A DNA stretch of 64,000 nt from DATLZM01 sp035559315 (GTDB lineage Bacteria > Actinomycetota > UBA4738 > HRBIN12). Below the pieces are notes generated by a model. That model saw only the letters and a list, made by a program, of their open reading frames with translations. It did no database searches and was not told where the DNA came from. The number at the start of each line of letters is the position of its first letter. Position 1 is the stretch's first letter. Location: positions 1-64,000 of the forward strand of contig DATMBJ010000123.1 in assembly GCA_035559315.1 (NCBI GenBank), read 5' to 3'. The translations under genes were made by a program, and so were the position numbers. Shown piece by piece: positions 47,292 to 55,642 of the stretch.

Positions 47292-48821
47292 ATGCGCCTC
47301 GAGCTGCGCGGCATCACGAAGCGGTTCCCGGGGGTCGTGGCCAACGACCACGTCGACCTCGTCGTGGAGGAGGGAGAGATCCACGCCCTCCTCGGCGAGA
47401 ACGGCGCCGGGAAGACCACGCTGATGAACATCCTCTACGGCCTGTACCGGGCCGACGAGGGAGAGGTCCTGCTCGACGGGCGGCCGGTGCGGTTCGAGGA
47501 CCCCGGCGACGCGATCGCGGCTGGGCTGGGGATGGTCCACCAGCACTTCATGCTGATCCCGGTCTTCACCGTCACCGAGAACATCATCCTGGGCGACGAG
47601 ATCACCACCGGTCGGCTGGGCTTCCTCGACCTCCGCCGGGCCCGTCGGAAGGTCGAGGAGCTGTCGCGCCGGTTCGGCCTGGAGGTCCCGCCGGACGCGC
47701 TCGTCGAGGAGCTCCCGGTGGGGGTCCAGCAGCGGGTGGAGATCCTGAAGGCGCTCTACCGGGAGGCCAGGGTCCTGATCCTGGACGAGCCGACGGCGGT
47801 GCTCACCCCCCAGGAGATCGAGGACCTCTTCGACGTGATGCGCCAGCTCAAGGCCTCGGGCCGCTCCATCATCTTCATCACCCACAAGCTGAAGGAGGTC
47901 CTGGCCGTCGCCGACCGCATCACGGTCCTCCGGCGGGGGCGGGTCGTGGGGACCACCACCCCGGAGGAGACCACCGAGGAGGAGCTGGCCTCGATGATGG
48001 TCGGCCGCGCCGTCCGGCTCGTGGTGGAGAAGCCGCCGGCCCGGCCCGGCGAGCCGGTGCTCGAGGTCGAGGGGCTCGTGGTCCGCGACGACCGGGACCA
48101 GGTCGCGGTGGACGGGGTCTCGTTCGCGGTCCGGGCGGGCGAGATCGTCTGCGTCGCGGGGGTCCAGGGGAACGGCCAGACCGAGCTGGTCGAGGCCCTC
48201 ACCGGCCTGCGGCCCCCCGAGGCCGGGACGGTCCGGGTGCTCGGCCGCGATGCGACGGGATGGACGCCCCGGCGGGTGCTCCGCTCCGGGGTCGGCCACG
48301 TGCCGGAGGACCGCCAGAAGGACGGGCTGATCGTGACGTTCACGATCGCCGACAACCTGGTGCTCAACACCTACGACCTGCCGCCGTTCGCCCGCTGGAT
48401 CGTCCGCGACGAGGAGGCCGTCCTGCGGGCGGCCGAGGAGCGTGCCCGGGCCTTCGACATCCGCACGCCCTCGGTCCAGCTGCCGGTCTCCACGCTCTCC
48501 GGCGGGAACCAGCAGAAGGTGATCGTGGCCCGGGAGTTCTCCCGGGAGGTCCGGCTCCTCGTGGCGAGCCAGCCCACCCGGGGGCTCGACGTCGGCTCGG
48601 TCGAGTACATCCACCGCCGCCTGGTCGAACAGCGGGACCGGGGCGCGGCCGTGCTGATCGTCTCGTCCGAGCTGGACGAGGTCCTGGCCCTGGCCGACCG
48701 CGTGGCGGTGATGTACCGGGGGAGGATCGTGGGCGTCCTGCCGGCCGAGCGGGCCACCCGGGAGCGGGTGGGCCTGCTGATGGCGGGGGCCCGGCTGGAG
48801 GAGGCCGCGGCCGGTGGGTGA
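47292..48821 (+). CDS. Nucleoside ABC transporter ATPase (two ATPase domains)
   Basis: Tandem ATPase (509 aa) of the sugar/nucleoside importer type. Domain 1 has Walker A GENGAGKTTL, GMVHQHFMLIPVFTVTENI, signature-equivalent LPVGVQQRVEILKAL and Walker B VLILDEPTAVL. Domain 2 has a degenerate Walker A GVQGNGQTEL, signature LSGGNQQKVIVARE and a weak Walker B LLVASQPTRGLDVG. Such asymmetry is normal in this family. ATG 47292 was chosen as the family start; ATG 47268 is upstream in frame but overlaps the TATGCT. It overlaps the first permease gene by 8 nt. Confidence 0.93.
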   Translation: MRLELRGITKRFPGVVANDHVDLVVEEGEIHALLGENGAGKTTLMNILYGLYRADEGEVLLDGRPVRFEDPGDAIAAGLGMVHQHFMLIPVFTVTENIILGDEITTGRLGFLDLRRARRKVEELSRRFGLEVPPDALVEELPVGVQQRVEILKALYREARVLILDEPTAVLTPQEIEDLFDVMRQLKASGRSIIFITHKLKEVLAVADRITVLRRGRVVGTTTPEETTEEELASMMVGRAVRLVVEKPPARPGEPVLEVEGLVVRDDRDQVAVDGVSFAVRAGEIVCVAGVQGNGQTELVEALTGLRPPEAGTVRVLGRDATGWTPRRVLRSGVGHVPEDRQKDGLIVTFTIADNLVLNTYDLPPFARWIVRDEEAVLRAAEERARAFDIRTPSVQLPVSTLSGGNQQKVIVAREFSREVRLLVASQPTRGLDVGSVEYIHRRLVEQRDRGAAVLIVSSELDEVLALADRVAVMYRGRIVGVLPAERATRERVGLLMAGARLEEAAAGG

Positions 48822-50157
48822 GGCGGAGGCCCCCCGCGAGCCCCGGTCCACGGGCGGGGTCGAGGTCCTGCCCGAGGACGAGGCGCGGGCGGCCGGCCCG
48901 GCCGTCACCCGGGAGCCCACCGGCTTCGTGGAGATCGTCACCGGCCGTGGGTGGCGGGAGACGGTGCTCATCCCCGCCCTGGCGGTCCTCACCGCGCTCC
49001 TCGTCGGCGCCCTGATCATCGTCTTCACCGCGCCCGACGCGCTCGCCGCCTGGGGCCGGTTCCTCCGCGACCCGCTGGGCGCGTTCTCCGCCTCCGCCCG
49101 GGCCGTCGGAGACGCCTACCGGGCGCTCTTCACCGGGGCGTTCGGGGACCCCGCGAGGTACGCGGAGGCGTTCCGGACGGGCGACGCCCGCGAGATCGCC
49201 CGGGCCTTCAACCCGCTCTCCGAGACCCTGGTCGTGGCGACGCCCCTCGTCCTCACCGGGCTCGCCGTGGCCCTCCCCTTCCGGGCCGGGCTGTTCAACA
49301 TCGGCGGGGAGGGCCAGCTCACGGCGGGGGCGGTGGCCGCGGCCGTCGTGGGGTTCTCGCTCACCGGCCTCCCGGGGCCCCTCCGGCTCGCCGCGGTGGT
49401 GCTGGCCGGCGCCCTGGGCGGCGCGGCCTGGGGCGCGGTCCCGGGGTTCCTCAAGGCCCGGACCGGGGCCCACGAGGTCATCACGACGATCATGCTGAAC
49501 TTCGTCGCCTCGTTCCTCGCCCTCTACATGCTCTCCACCGAGCTGTACCGCCGGCCCGACCGCACCGACCCCATCTCCAAACCGGTCGAGGCGGCCTACC
49601 CGCACCTGTTCGGCCCCTCGCTCCGGGTCCACGCGGGCCTGCTCGTGGCCCTCGCGGTGGCGGCCGGCGTGGCGTGGCTCCTGGACCGGACCACGGTCGG
49701 GTTCGAGTTCCAGGCGGTGGGGGCCAACCCCGACGCGGCGCGGGCGGCGGGGATGAGCCCCTCCCGCACCTACCTCGCGATCATGGCCCTCGCCGGGACC
49801 CTGGCCGGCCTGGCCGGCGCCAACCAGCTCCTCTCGGTGACCCCGAGCCTCACCCCGGGGTTCTCGTCGGGGTTCGGGTTCGACGGGATCACGCTGGCCC
49901 TCCTGGGGCGGGCCCGCCCGGTCGGGGTGGTCCTGGCCGCGCTGCTGTTCGGCGCGCTCCGCGCGGGCTCCCGGAGCATGCAGGCCGCCACCCAGACCCC
50001 GGTGGACATCATCGTGGTGATCCAGGCGCTCGTGGTCGTGTTCATCGCGGCGCCCGCGATCGTGCGGGGGATCTACCGGATCCGGACCCGCCCGACGCCG
50101 GGCCCGGCGGGCGGGGCGCCGGCCCCCCGGCCGGCCCCCGCGGAGGAGGCCCGATGA
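48814..50157 (+). CDS. Nucleoside ABC transporter permease 1 (NupP/YufP type)
   Basis: Membrane permease (447 aa) with about nine helices. LPFRAGLFNIGGEGQLTAGA is the family signature, and TGAHEVITTIMLNFVASFLA the ATPase-contact segment. An extended soluble stretch (about residues 80-130) lies between the first and second helices. It overlaps the ATPase gene by 8 nt and its stop overlaps the second permease start by 4 nt. A Pro/Ala-rich tail of about 20 residues ends it. Confidence 0.91.
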   Translation: MGEAEAPREPRSTGGVEVLPEDEARAAGPAVTREPTGFVEIVTGRGWRETVLIPALAVLTALLVGALIIVFTAPDALAAWGRFLRDPLGAFSASARAVGDAYRALFTGAFGDPARYAEAFRTGDAREIARAFNPLSETLVVATPLVLTGLAVALPFRAGLFNIGGEGQLTAGAVAAAVVGFSLTGLPGPLRLAAVVLAGALGGAAWGAVPGFLKARTGAHEVITTIMLNFVASFLALYMLSTELYRRPDRTDPISKPVEAAYPHLFGPSLRVHAGLLVALAVAAGVAWLLDRTTVGFEFQAVGANPDAARAAGMSPSRTYLAIMALAGTLAGLAGANQLLSVTPSLTPGFSSGFGFDGITLALLGRARPVGVVLAALLFGALRAGSRSMQAATQTPVDIIVVIQALVVVFIAAPAIVRGIYRIRTRPTPGPAGGAPAPRPAPAEEAR

Positions 50158-51413
50158 GCGTGGCCGTGGCCGGGCGCGCGGTCTCCCCGGCGCGGGCCCG
50201 GGCCACCGGCTTCTTCTTCCTCGCCGTCGCCCTGGCCATCGCGCTCCTGTTCGGCGCGGGCTCCGGCCCCGGCGACGCCCGGTTCGGGCTGAACCTCGGG
50301 GGGCGGGAGACGTTCGTCACCCTCCCCGACCTCGTGGTGCCGGTGCGGGCCACGGCCTACCTCCTGGCCGCGGTCTGCGCCTTCCTCGGCGGGGTCCAGC
50401 TCACCCGGGGGTTCGGGGCCCGGACGAACCTCGTGCTCGGCGTCGTGATCTCCCTGTTCGTGTTCTCCTTCCTGGCCTGGGCGGCCCGGGGCGACGAGAT
50501 GAACCTCCTCGGGATGCTCAAGAGCACGCTGCTGCGGGCGGTGCCCATCACGTTCGGCGCGCTCTCCGGGGTCCTCTGCGAGCGCTCGGGGGTGATCAAC
50601 ATCGCGATCGAGGGGATGCTCCTGGCCGGGGCGCTCTCGGGGACGGTGGCGGCCAGCGTCACCGAGAACCTGTGGCTGGGGCTCCTGCTCGGGGCCGTGG
50701 TGGGCGGGGCGATGGGGTGGATCCTGGGGGTCCTCGCGATCCGCTACCAGGTCGACCAGATCATCGCGGGCTTCTTCCTGTACCTGCTGGCCCTGGGCCT
50801 CACGAGCTTCCTGTCGGCCCGGTTCCTCCAGCGGAACCAGGCGCTCAACACCCCCGGCCGCTTCCAGGAGCTGCGGATCCCCGTGCTCTCGGACCTCCCG
50901 ATCGTGGGCCCGGTGGTGTTCGACAACAACGTCTTCGTCTACCTGATGCTGGTCCTGATCGCGGTGGTCCACGTCGGGCTGTTCCGGACGCGGTGGGGCC
51001 TGCGGGTCCGGGCGGTCGGCGAGCACCCGCGCGCCGCGGACACGGTCGGGATCAGGGTGCTCGCCACCCGGTACCGGAACGTGATCCTGGGGGGGATGGT
51101 GGCCGGGATCGGCGGGGCGTTCTTCACGCTCGGCTCGGTCGGCCGGTTCGACGAGGGGATGACCGCGGGCAAGGGCTTCATCGGGCTCGCGGCGATGATC
51201 TTCGGCCGCTGGAACCCGATCGGGGCCTTCGGCGCGGCCCTGGTGTTCGGGTTCGCCGACTCGCTCCAGACCAAGCTCTCGATCCTGGGGGTGCCGATCC
51301 CCTCGGAGTTCCTCCTGATGGCGCCGTACCTCGCCACGATCCTGGTGGTGGCCGGCGTGGTCCGCCGGGCGCGGCCCCCGGCCGCCGACGGGAAGCCCTA
51401 CGTCAAGGAATGA
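50154..51413 (+). CDS. Nucleoside ABC transporter permease 2 (NupQ/YufQ type)
   Basis: Second membrane permease (419 aa), about ten helices. ERSGVINIAIEGMLLAGAL is the family signature, and RYQVDQIIAGFFLYLLALGL the contact region. ATG 50154 overlaps the previous stop as ATGA; its own stop overlaps the thioesterase start the same way. It completes the binding protein-ATPase-permease-permease set. Confidence 0.91.
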   Translation: MSVAVAGRAVSPARARATGFFFLAVALAIALLFGAGSGPGDARFGLNLGGRETFVTLPDLVVPVRATAYLLAAVCAFLGGVQLTRGFGARTNLVLGVVISLFVFSFLAWAARGDEMNLLGMLKSTLLRAVPITFGALSGVLCERSGVINIAIEGMLLAGALSGTVAASVTENLWLGLLLGAVVGGAMGWILGVLAIRYQVDQIIAGFFLYLLALGLTSFLSARFLQRNQALNTPGRFQELRIPVLSDLPIVGPVVFDNNVFVYLMLVLIAVVHVGLFRTRWGLRVRAVGEHPRAADTVGIRVLATRYRNVILGGMVAGIGGAFFTLGSVGRFDEGMTAGKGFIGLAAMIFGRWNPIGAFGAALVFGFADSLQTKLSILGVPIPSEFLLMAPYLATILVVAGVVRRARPPAADGKPYVKE

Positions 51414-51838
51414 CGGACGAGGACCTCGCGGCCCGGGTCCGGTTGGGCCCCTACCACGAGCGGGCCGGGATCGAGCTGCTCCGCGTGGCGCCGGGCGAGG
51501 TGGAGGTGGCCCTCTCCGCGGCCGAGCACGACCTGAACGCGGCGGGGCTGGTCCACGGCGGCGTGATCGCCGGGCTGGCCGACACGGCCTGCGGGCTCGC
51601 CGTCCGGGCCGCCCTCGAGCCGGGGCTCCTCCAGGTGACGGCCCAGCTCTCCGTGGCCTACCTGGCGCCGGCCCCGCTGGGCCGGATCGTGGCCCGGGGG
51701 CGGGCCCTCCGGGTGGGGCGGCGGGCCGCGTACGCCGAGGCCGACGTGACGGACGCCGGCGGGACCCTCCTCGCCCGGGCCGCCGCCACCTTCGTGGTGC
51801 TGCCCGCGGGGCGCGGCGGGCGGGGCGGGGCCCGTTAG
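51410..51838 (+). CDS. PaaI-type hotdog thioesterase
   Basis: Hotdog-fold acyl-CoA thioesterase (142 aa). NAAGLVHGGVIAGLADTACG carries the conserved His-Gly-Gly motif with Asp and is followed by the beta-sheet TAQLSVAYLAPAPLGRIVARG. The family hydrolyses phenylacetyl-CoA or other small aryl-CoA esters. It is translationally coupled to the importer permease by ATGA overlap, although the functional link is not obvious. It ends by overlapping the SCP2 gene by 4 nt. Confidence 0.86.
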   Translation: MTDEDLAARVRLGPYHERAGIELLRVAPGEVEVALSAAEHDLNAAGLVHGGVIAGLADTACGLAVRAALEPGLLQVTAQLSVAYLAPAPLGRIVARGRALRVGRRAAYAEADVTDAGGTLLARAAATFVVLPAGRGGRGGAR

Positions 51839-52212
51839 TACTCGACGTCCAGCTCCCGCATCACCTCGGGGAGCTTCGAGAAGGGACCGGCGAGGCCCAT
51901 CAGGACCCCGAGGTCGCCCGAGACCTTGAGCCGGCCGGTCATGAACGCCGTCACCGGCGAGAGCTCGCTCCGGGCCATCGCGGCGGCGGTCCCGTAGTCC
52001 TGCGTGATCGTGGCGTGGGGCTCGGCCACCTCTCCCAGCCCGAGGTCGATGGTCCCGTCCTCGATCCGGATCCAGTAGCGGACCTCGCCCTCCGGGGTGA
52101 GGATCACCTGCTGGAGACGGACCGTCTGGCCCGCGGTCCCCCGGCGGAACTCCTCGTTCGCGTTCAGGGCCTCCTTCAGGGCCCGGGCCCACTCGTCGGA
52201 GAGGAACTTCAC
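51835..52212 (-). CDS. SCP2 sterol-binding domain protein
   Basis: Single SCP2-like domain (125 aa): EGEVRYWIRIEDGTIDLGLG followed by ATITQDYGTAAAMARSELSP and a LKVSGDLGVLMGL helix. Such stand-alone domains bind fatty acyl or sterol-like lipids in a hydrophobic tunnel; ligand unknown. The start is GTG 52212. A TATACT (complement of 52240-52245) gives a leader of about 20 nt. It is convergent with the thioesterase gene; both could concern acyl groups. Confidence 0.78.
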   Translation of the reverse strand: MKFLSDEWARALKEALNANEEFRRGTAGQTVRLQQVILTPEGEVRYWIRIEDGTIDLGLGEVAEPHATITQDYGTAAAMARSELSPVTAFMTGRLKVSGDLGVLMGLAGPFSKLPEVMRELDVEY

Positions 52213-52239
52213 GGCGCCTCCTTCCCGGCGTGGCGGGGA

Positions 52240-52245
52240 AGTATA
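52240..52245 (-). promoter_or_regulatory. -10 hexamer of the SCP2 gene
   Basis: TATACT on the minus strand, 27 nt before the GTG at 52212; no clear -35. Confidence 0.38.
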
Positions 52246-52353
52246 GAGGCCGGGGCCGGGCCCCGCGGGCCGCGCTCCGTGTTGCTCCTGTGGCTCCTGT
52301 AACCTCCTGCGCCCCCGGGCGGTCGGTTGATAGCGGAAGGAGGTGTCGGACCG

Positions 52354-52683
52354 ATGTACGTGTTCGCGACCGTGCTCTTGCTCGGTCTCGCGGTGGCGAA
52401 GCTCGTGGACCTCGTGCGCCACGCCTGGGACATGCCCCGCGGCATCCGCCTGCTGCTGGCGTTCGTGGCGGGGGTCCTGGTCACGTGGGTGACGGACTAC
52501 TCGGCGTTCGCCGCGTGGAACCAGACCTTCCGCGCCGCGTGGATGGGCCCGGTGGCCACGGGGCTCGCGCTCGGGGGTGTCGCCGCGTTCTGGCACGAGA
52601 TCCTGGACCTGATCGCGTCCACCGCCCGGCGGGTCCACGACCAGGCCACCGAGATCGAGACCCGGATCCCGCGGGCGGCCTGA
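52354..52683 (+). CDS. Small membrane protein, unknown family
   Basis: 109-residue protein with three hydrophobic stretches (MYVFATVLLLGLAVAKLVDL, LLLAFVAGVLVTWVTDY and VATGLALGGVAAFWHEI) and a short charged C-terminal tail. The ATG at 52354 has AAGGAGG at a good distance, and the start is not homologous to anything I recognise. It stands alone with a strong terminator after it. The membrane location is clear; the function is not. Confidence 0.65.
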   Translation: MYVFATVLLLGLAVAKLVDLVRHAWDMPRGIRLLLAFVAGVLVTWVTDYSAFAAWNQTFRAAWMGPVATGLALGGVAAFWHEILDLIASTARRVHDQATEIETRIPRAA

Positions 52684-52706
52684 GCCGCGCCCCGCGGGGT
52701 GCTCGC

Positions 52707-52740
52707 GCGAGAGGGCCGCGCTTCCCCGCGGCCCTCTCGC
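52707..52740. terminator. Bidirectional terminator
   Basis: Perfect 14-bp stem gcgagagggccgcg (52707-52720) / cgcggccctctcgc (52727-52740) with a 6-nt loop, midway between two convergent genes. The strongest hairpin in the window. Confidence 0.8.
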
Positions 52741-52785
52741 CACGTCCGGCCGCCCCCCGGGCCCTCGGCCGGCGGCTCCGGCGGC

Positions 52786-53502
52786 TCACCCGGCCGGTCC
52801 GCGTCCCGGCCCGCCGGCCGCCGGCGCCTCCGCCGCCGGCGCCCCGATGTGGAACAGGTGCGGGTCGGTGAGGTGGCGGACGTCGTTGAGGAACCGGACC
52901 CGACGCCGCTCCCCCTCGACGAACAGCGAGGAGAGCGAGGCGTTGTCGGGGAGGAAGAACATCTCCTGCTCGAGGCCGAGGACGTGGCCGACGTAGGCGT
53001 TGATCACGCCGCCGTGGGCGACGACGAGCGCGTTGCCCTCGGGATGGCGGGCGAGGATCCGTTCCACGGCGCGGACCACCCGTTCCCGGAGCGCATCGGT
53101 GGGCTCCGCGCCGGGCGCGAGGCTCCACATCGGCTCCTGGTCCCGGAACCGGCGGAGCAGGTCCTCGTCGGTGGCCAGGATCTCCTCGAACGAGCGGTTC
53201 TCCCACTCGCCGACGTAGGCCTCGCCGAGGTCCTCGTCGAGCGCGACCTCCACCCCGACGGCCTCGGCGAAGGGCGCGACGGTCTCCCGGGCGCGCCGGA
53301 ACGGGGAGCAGTAGACGGCGGCGGGGCGGGGCTCCATGAGCAGCAGGCGCCGCGCCAGGAGCTCGGCCTGTTCCCGCCCCCGCGCGGAGAGGGGCGGGTC
53401 CCACTGGAGCCCCCGGGGGGTCGTACGCATGTCGTCGGAGGCCTGGTCGGCCTCGCCGTGGCGGACCAGGAACAGGAGCCGCGGGCGCTCGGGGGCGCTC
53501 AC
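52786..53502 (-). CDS. Histidine phosphatase superfamily (phosphoglycerate mutase-like) protein
   Basis: 238-residue phosphatase. LVRHGEADQ holds the phospho-accepting His (RHG), SPFRRARETVAPFAEA the phosphate pocket Arg, and ALVVAHGGVINAYVGHVLGL the second His. The acidic residue is in LGEAYVGEWENRSFEEI. It is more likely a broad-specificity phosphatase (GpmB/CobC-like) than a glycolytic mutase. GTG 53502 overlaps the preceding DNA-binding protein stop by 4 nt. The last 15 residues are Pro/Ala/Gly-rich. Confidence 0.85.
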   Translation of the reverse strand: MSAPERPRLLFLVRHGEADQASDDMRTTPRGLQWDPPLSARGREQAELLARRLLLMEPRPAAVYCSPFRRARETVAPFAEAVGVEVALDEDLGEAYVGEWENRSFEEILATDEDLLRRFRDQEPMWSLAPGAEPTDALRERVVRAVERILARHPEGNALVVAHGGVINAYVGHVLGLEQEMFFLPDNASLSSLFVEGERRRVRFLNDVRHLTDPHLFHIGAPAAEAPAAGGPGRGPAG

Positions 53503-53837
53503 CGGGGAGCCCTCCGGCGCCGGCGGGTGGCGGCGAAGGCCTCCACGTCCTCCCGCCGCCAGACCCGCCCCGAGGCGAGGACCGCGACGGGCTCGGGGAA
53601 CGCGCCGCGGCGGACGTAGGTCGACACCCTCCGCTTGTCCCAGCCGAGGATCCGGGCGGCCTCGGCGACCCCGGCGAGGGGCGGGACGACCTCGACCGTG
53701 AGCGTCCCCTCCCCCGCGCGCCGGCGGAGCGCCGCCAGGCACTCGTCGCGGCTCGCGGCCGCCACCTCCTCGCCCCCGATCCGACCCACCCAACGACCGT
53801 CGCGCTCCCACATGACGGCGCGGGCTTCGGGCGTCAT
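53499..53837 (-). CDS. Helix-turn-helix DNA-binding protein, excisionase-like fold
   Basis: 112 residues in two parts. The N-terminal half (VMWERDGRWVGRIGGEEVAA and TLTVEVVPP) looks like a small HicB-like beta-alpha fold. The C-terminal half is a winged helix of the AlpA/excisionase type: AGVAEAARILGWDKRRVSTY followed by RRGAFPEPV and VWRREDVEAFAA. It may be a small regulator or an antitoxin-like protein, but no toxin gene is adjacent. ATG 53837 has TATCAT 7 nt upstream, predicting leaderless mRNA. It is coupled to the downstream phosphatase gene. Confidence 0.68.
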   Translation of the reverse strand: MTPEARAVMWERDGRWVGRIGGEEVAAASRDECLAALRRRAGEGTLTVEVVPPLAGVAEAARILGWDKRRVSTYVRRGAFPEPVAVLASGRVWRREDVEAFAATRRRRRAPR

Positions 53838-53844
53838 GCACCCG

Positions 53845-53850
53845 ATGATA
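53845..53850 (-). promoter_or_regulatory. -10 hexamer of the HTH gene
   Basis: TATCAT on the minus strand, 7 nt before the ATG at 53837. Confidence 0.43.
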
Positions 53851-53903
53851 GCCAGGGCGCCCGCCGGGGCCTGCCGCGCGCGGCCAACGCCGCGTCCGCG
53901 GAG

Positions 53904-54173
53904 CTACGCGCGGCCCAGGCCCCGTCGGCGGAGCTCCACCCGCCAGCACCCGGTGTGCCAGTGGCGGCGCTCCTCCGGCGCGTCCTCCGGCACGACCACG
54001 AGGTGCCACGCGCCGGGGCGGATCGGGTGGTCGCAGCCGGGGCAGCGGTACTCCTTCTCCCCGCCCACCTGACGGACCTCGTAGCCGGGGAGGAGCGCCC
54101 AGAGGGGGGCGGCCGCCCGTGGCCGCGGCGCGGGCGGCGGGGTCTGCGGGGCCCGGCGGTGGCGGCGAGGCAT
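53904..54173 (-). CDS. Small zinc-ribbon-like protein
   Basis: 89 residues with a basic Pro-rich N-terminus and a likely zinc site. YRCPGCDHPIRPGAWHLVVV gives a CxxC pair, and RRHWHTGCW gives His and Cys ligands. This type occurs as a short actinobacterial protein, often labelled ATP/GTP-binding without proof. No function proposed. It lies between the excisionase-like regulator and a hydrolase gene, all on the minus strand. Confidence 0.62.
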   Translation of the reverse strand: MPRRHRRAPQTPPPAPRPRAAAPLWALLPGYEVRQVGGEKEYRCPGCDHPIRPGAWHLVVVPEDAPEERRHWHTGCWRVELRRRGLGRA

Positions 54174-54207
54174 CAGGCGGTCTCCCGGGTCCGGTCGCGG
54201 CGCAGCA

Positions 54208-54885
54208 TCAGCCGGCCCCCGCCACCCGCCGGACGAAGGGCGCGGCGTGCGCCGCGAGCGACGCGCCGATCGCCCGGTCGTCCGCCCCCGAACCCCGGAC
54301 CCGGAACGAGTGGTCGCCGCCCTCGACCGGGACGTGCGTCGCCCGCTCCCCCAGGCGCGCCAGCACCCGGGCCAGGAGGTCCGGCCGCGCGAAGGGGTCC
54401 CGGGTCCCCTGCAGGAACAGCATCGGCACGCGGATCCGGTACAGGTGCTCGTCGCGGAGCCGTTCGGGCCTCCCGGGGGGATGCAGCGGGTAGCCGAGGA
54501 ACACGAGCCCGGCCGCGGGCAGCCCGTCGGCCACGCACATCGAGGCGATCCGCCCCCCGAGCGACTTCCCGCCCGCGAGGACCGGGAGCCCGGCGGAGCG
54601 CCTGCCCGCCGCCTCGAACGCGACCGTCCAGGCGTCCCGGAGCACGGGCTCGGGGTCCGGGGACCGCCGTCCCGCCTCCATGGAGGGGAAGTTGAACCGC
54701 AGCGTGGCCACGCCCTCGGCGTTCATGGCGCGGGCGAACCCCACGAGGAAGGGGTGGTCCATGGGCGCGCCGGCCCCGTGCGCCAGGACCAGGGCCGCCA
54801 CGGCATGGGGCGGCGCGGCCCAGGCCCCGCGGACCGTCCACCGGCCGGGGTGGGAGATCGTGAGGCCCTGCTCGGGCGCCGTCAT
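54208..54885 (-). CDS. Dienelactone hydrolase-like alpha/beta hydrolase (KANL3/Tex30 type)
   Basis: 225-residue alpha/beta hydrolase. AALVLAHGAGAPMDHPFLVG is the oxyanion region, LPVLAGGKSLGGRIASM holds the nucleophile Ser (GKSLGG), VPMLFLQGTRDPFARPD the acid and VPVEGGDHSF the His. The GKS nucleophile elbow marks the KANL3/Tex30 group, of unknown substrate. ATG 54885 has CATCAT 7 nt upstream; ATG 54894 overlaps that hexamer. It is divergent from DUF72 with overlapping -10 elements. Confidence 0.78.
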   Translation of the reverse strand: MTAPEQGLTISHPGRWTVRGAWAAPPHAVAALVLAHGAGAPMDHPFLVGFARAMNAEGVATLRFNFPSMEAGRRSPDPEPVLRDAWTVAFEAAGRRSAGLPVLAGGKSLGGRIASMCVADGLPAAGLVFLGYPLHPPGRPERLRDEHLYRIRVPMLFLQGTRDPFARPDLLARVLARLGERATHVPVEGGDHSFRVRGSGADDRAIGASLAAHAAPFVRRVAGAG

Positions 54886-54891
54886 CCCTGC

Positions 54892-54898
54892 CATGATG
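54892..54898. promoter_or_regulatory. Overlapping divergent -10 elements
   Basis: On the plus strand CATGAT (54892-54897) is 6 nt before the DUF72 GTG. On the minus strand CATCAT (complement of 54893-54898) is 7 nt before ATG 54885. The two starts are only 18 nt apart. Confidence 0.4.
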
Positions 54899-54903
54899 CA
54901 CGC

Positions 54904-55620
54904 GTGCCGGGCCGGCTGTACCTCGGGACCTCCGGGTTCGCCTACGACGAGTGGGTGGGGGCCTTCTACCCCGAGGGGACCCGTCGCGAGGACATGCTGG
55001 CCTACTACGCGGAGCGGTTCCCCACGGTCGAGGTCAACTACACGTTCCGCCGGTACCCGTCCGAGCGCACGCTCCTCGCCTGGCGCGAGCGGGTCCCCGA
55101 TGGGTTCCGGTTCGCCCTCAAGGCGAACCAGCGGATCACCCACACGCTCCGGCTGGCCGACGCCGACGAGGCCGTGGGCCTGTTCCTGGAGCGGGCCCGC
55201 CTCCTCGGCGACCGCCTGGGGCCGGTCCTGTTCCAGTGCCCGCCTTCGCTCCGCTACGACCGGACGCTCCTCGAGCGGTTCTTAGGCGGGCTGCCGCCCG
55301 TGCTGGCGGCCATGGAGTTCCGCCACCCCTCGTGGGAGGAGGCCCGCGACCTCCTCGCCGAGCAGGGCGTGGCCTGGGTGGTGGCCGAGACCGACGAGCG
55401 GCCGGCCCCGGACGGCGAGCTCGCCGCCGACCCCTTCGCGTTCCTGCGGCTACGGAGGACGAGCTACGGGGAGGACGAGCTCCGGGCCTGGGCCGAGCGG
55501 CTCCGGCCGGTCCTCGCCGCTGGCCGGGACGCCTACGTCTACTTCAAGCACGAGGGGCACGGGGACGCGCCGGCCTTCGCCCGCCGGCTCGGGGAGCTCC
55601 TGGCGGCGGAGCGCCCCTGA
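54904..55620 (+). CDS. DUF72 family protein (YecE-like TIM barrel)
   Basis: 238-residue predicted TIM barrel. The DUF72 start LYLGTSGFAYDEWVGAFYP, the core VEVNYTFRRYPSERTLLAW and FALKANQRITH, and the C-terminal YVYFKHEGHGDAPAFARRL are all conserved. The C-terminal His/Asn region is thought to be catalytic, but the reaction is unknown. GTG 54904 is supported by a CATGAT 6 nt upstream. Convergent with glnD, 22 nt apart. Confidence 0.88.
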   Translation: MPGRLYLGTSGFAYDEWVGAFYPEGTRREDMLAYYAERFPTVEVNYTFRRYPSERTLLAWRERVPDGFRFALKANQRITHTLRLADADEAVGLFLERARLLGDRLGPVLFQCPPSLRYDRTLLERFLGGLPPVLAAMEFRHPSWEEARDLLAEQGVAWVVAETDERPAPDGELAADPFAFLRLRRTSYGEDELRAWAERLRPVLAAGRDAYVYFKHEGHGDAPAFARRLGELLAAERP

Positions 55621-55642
55621 CCCGGCCGGCTCCCGCCGGGCC

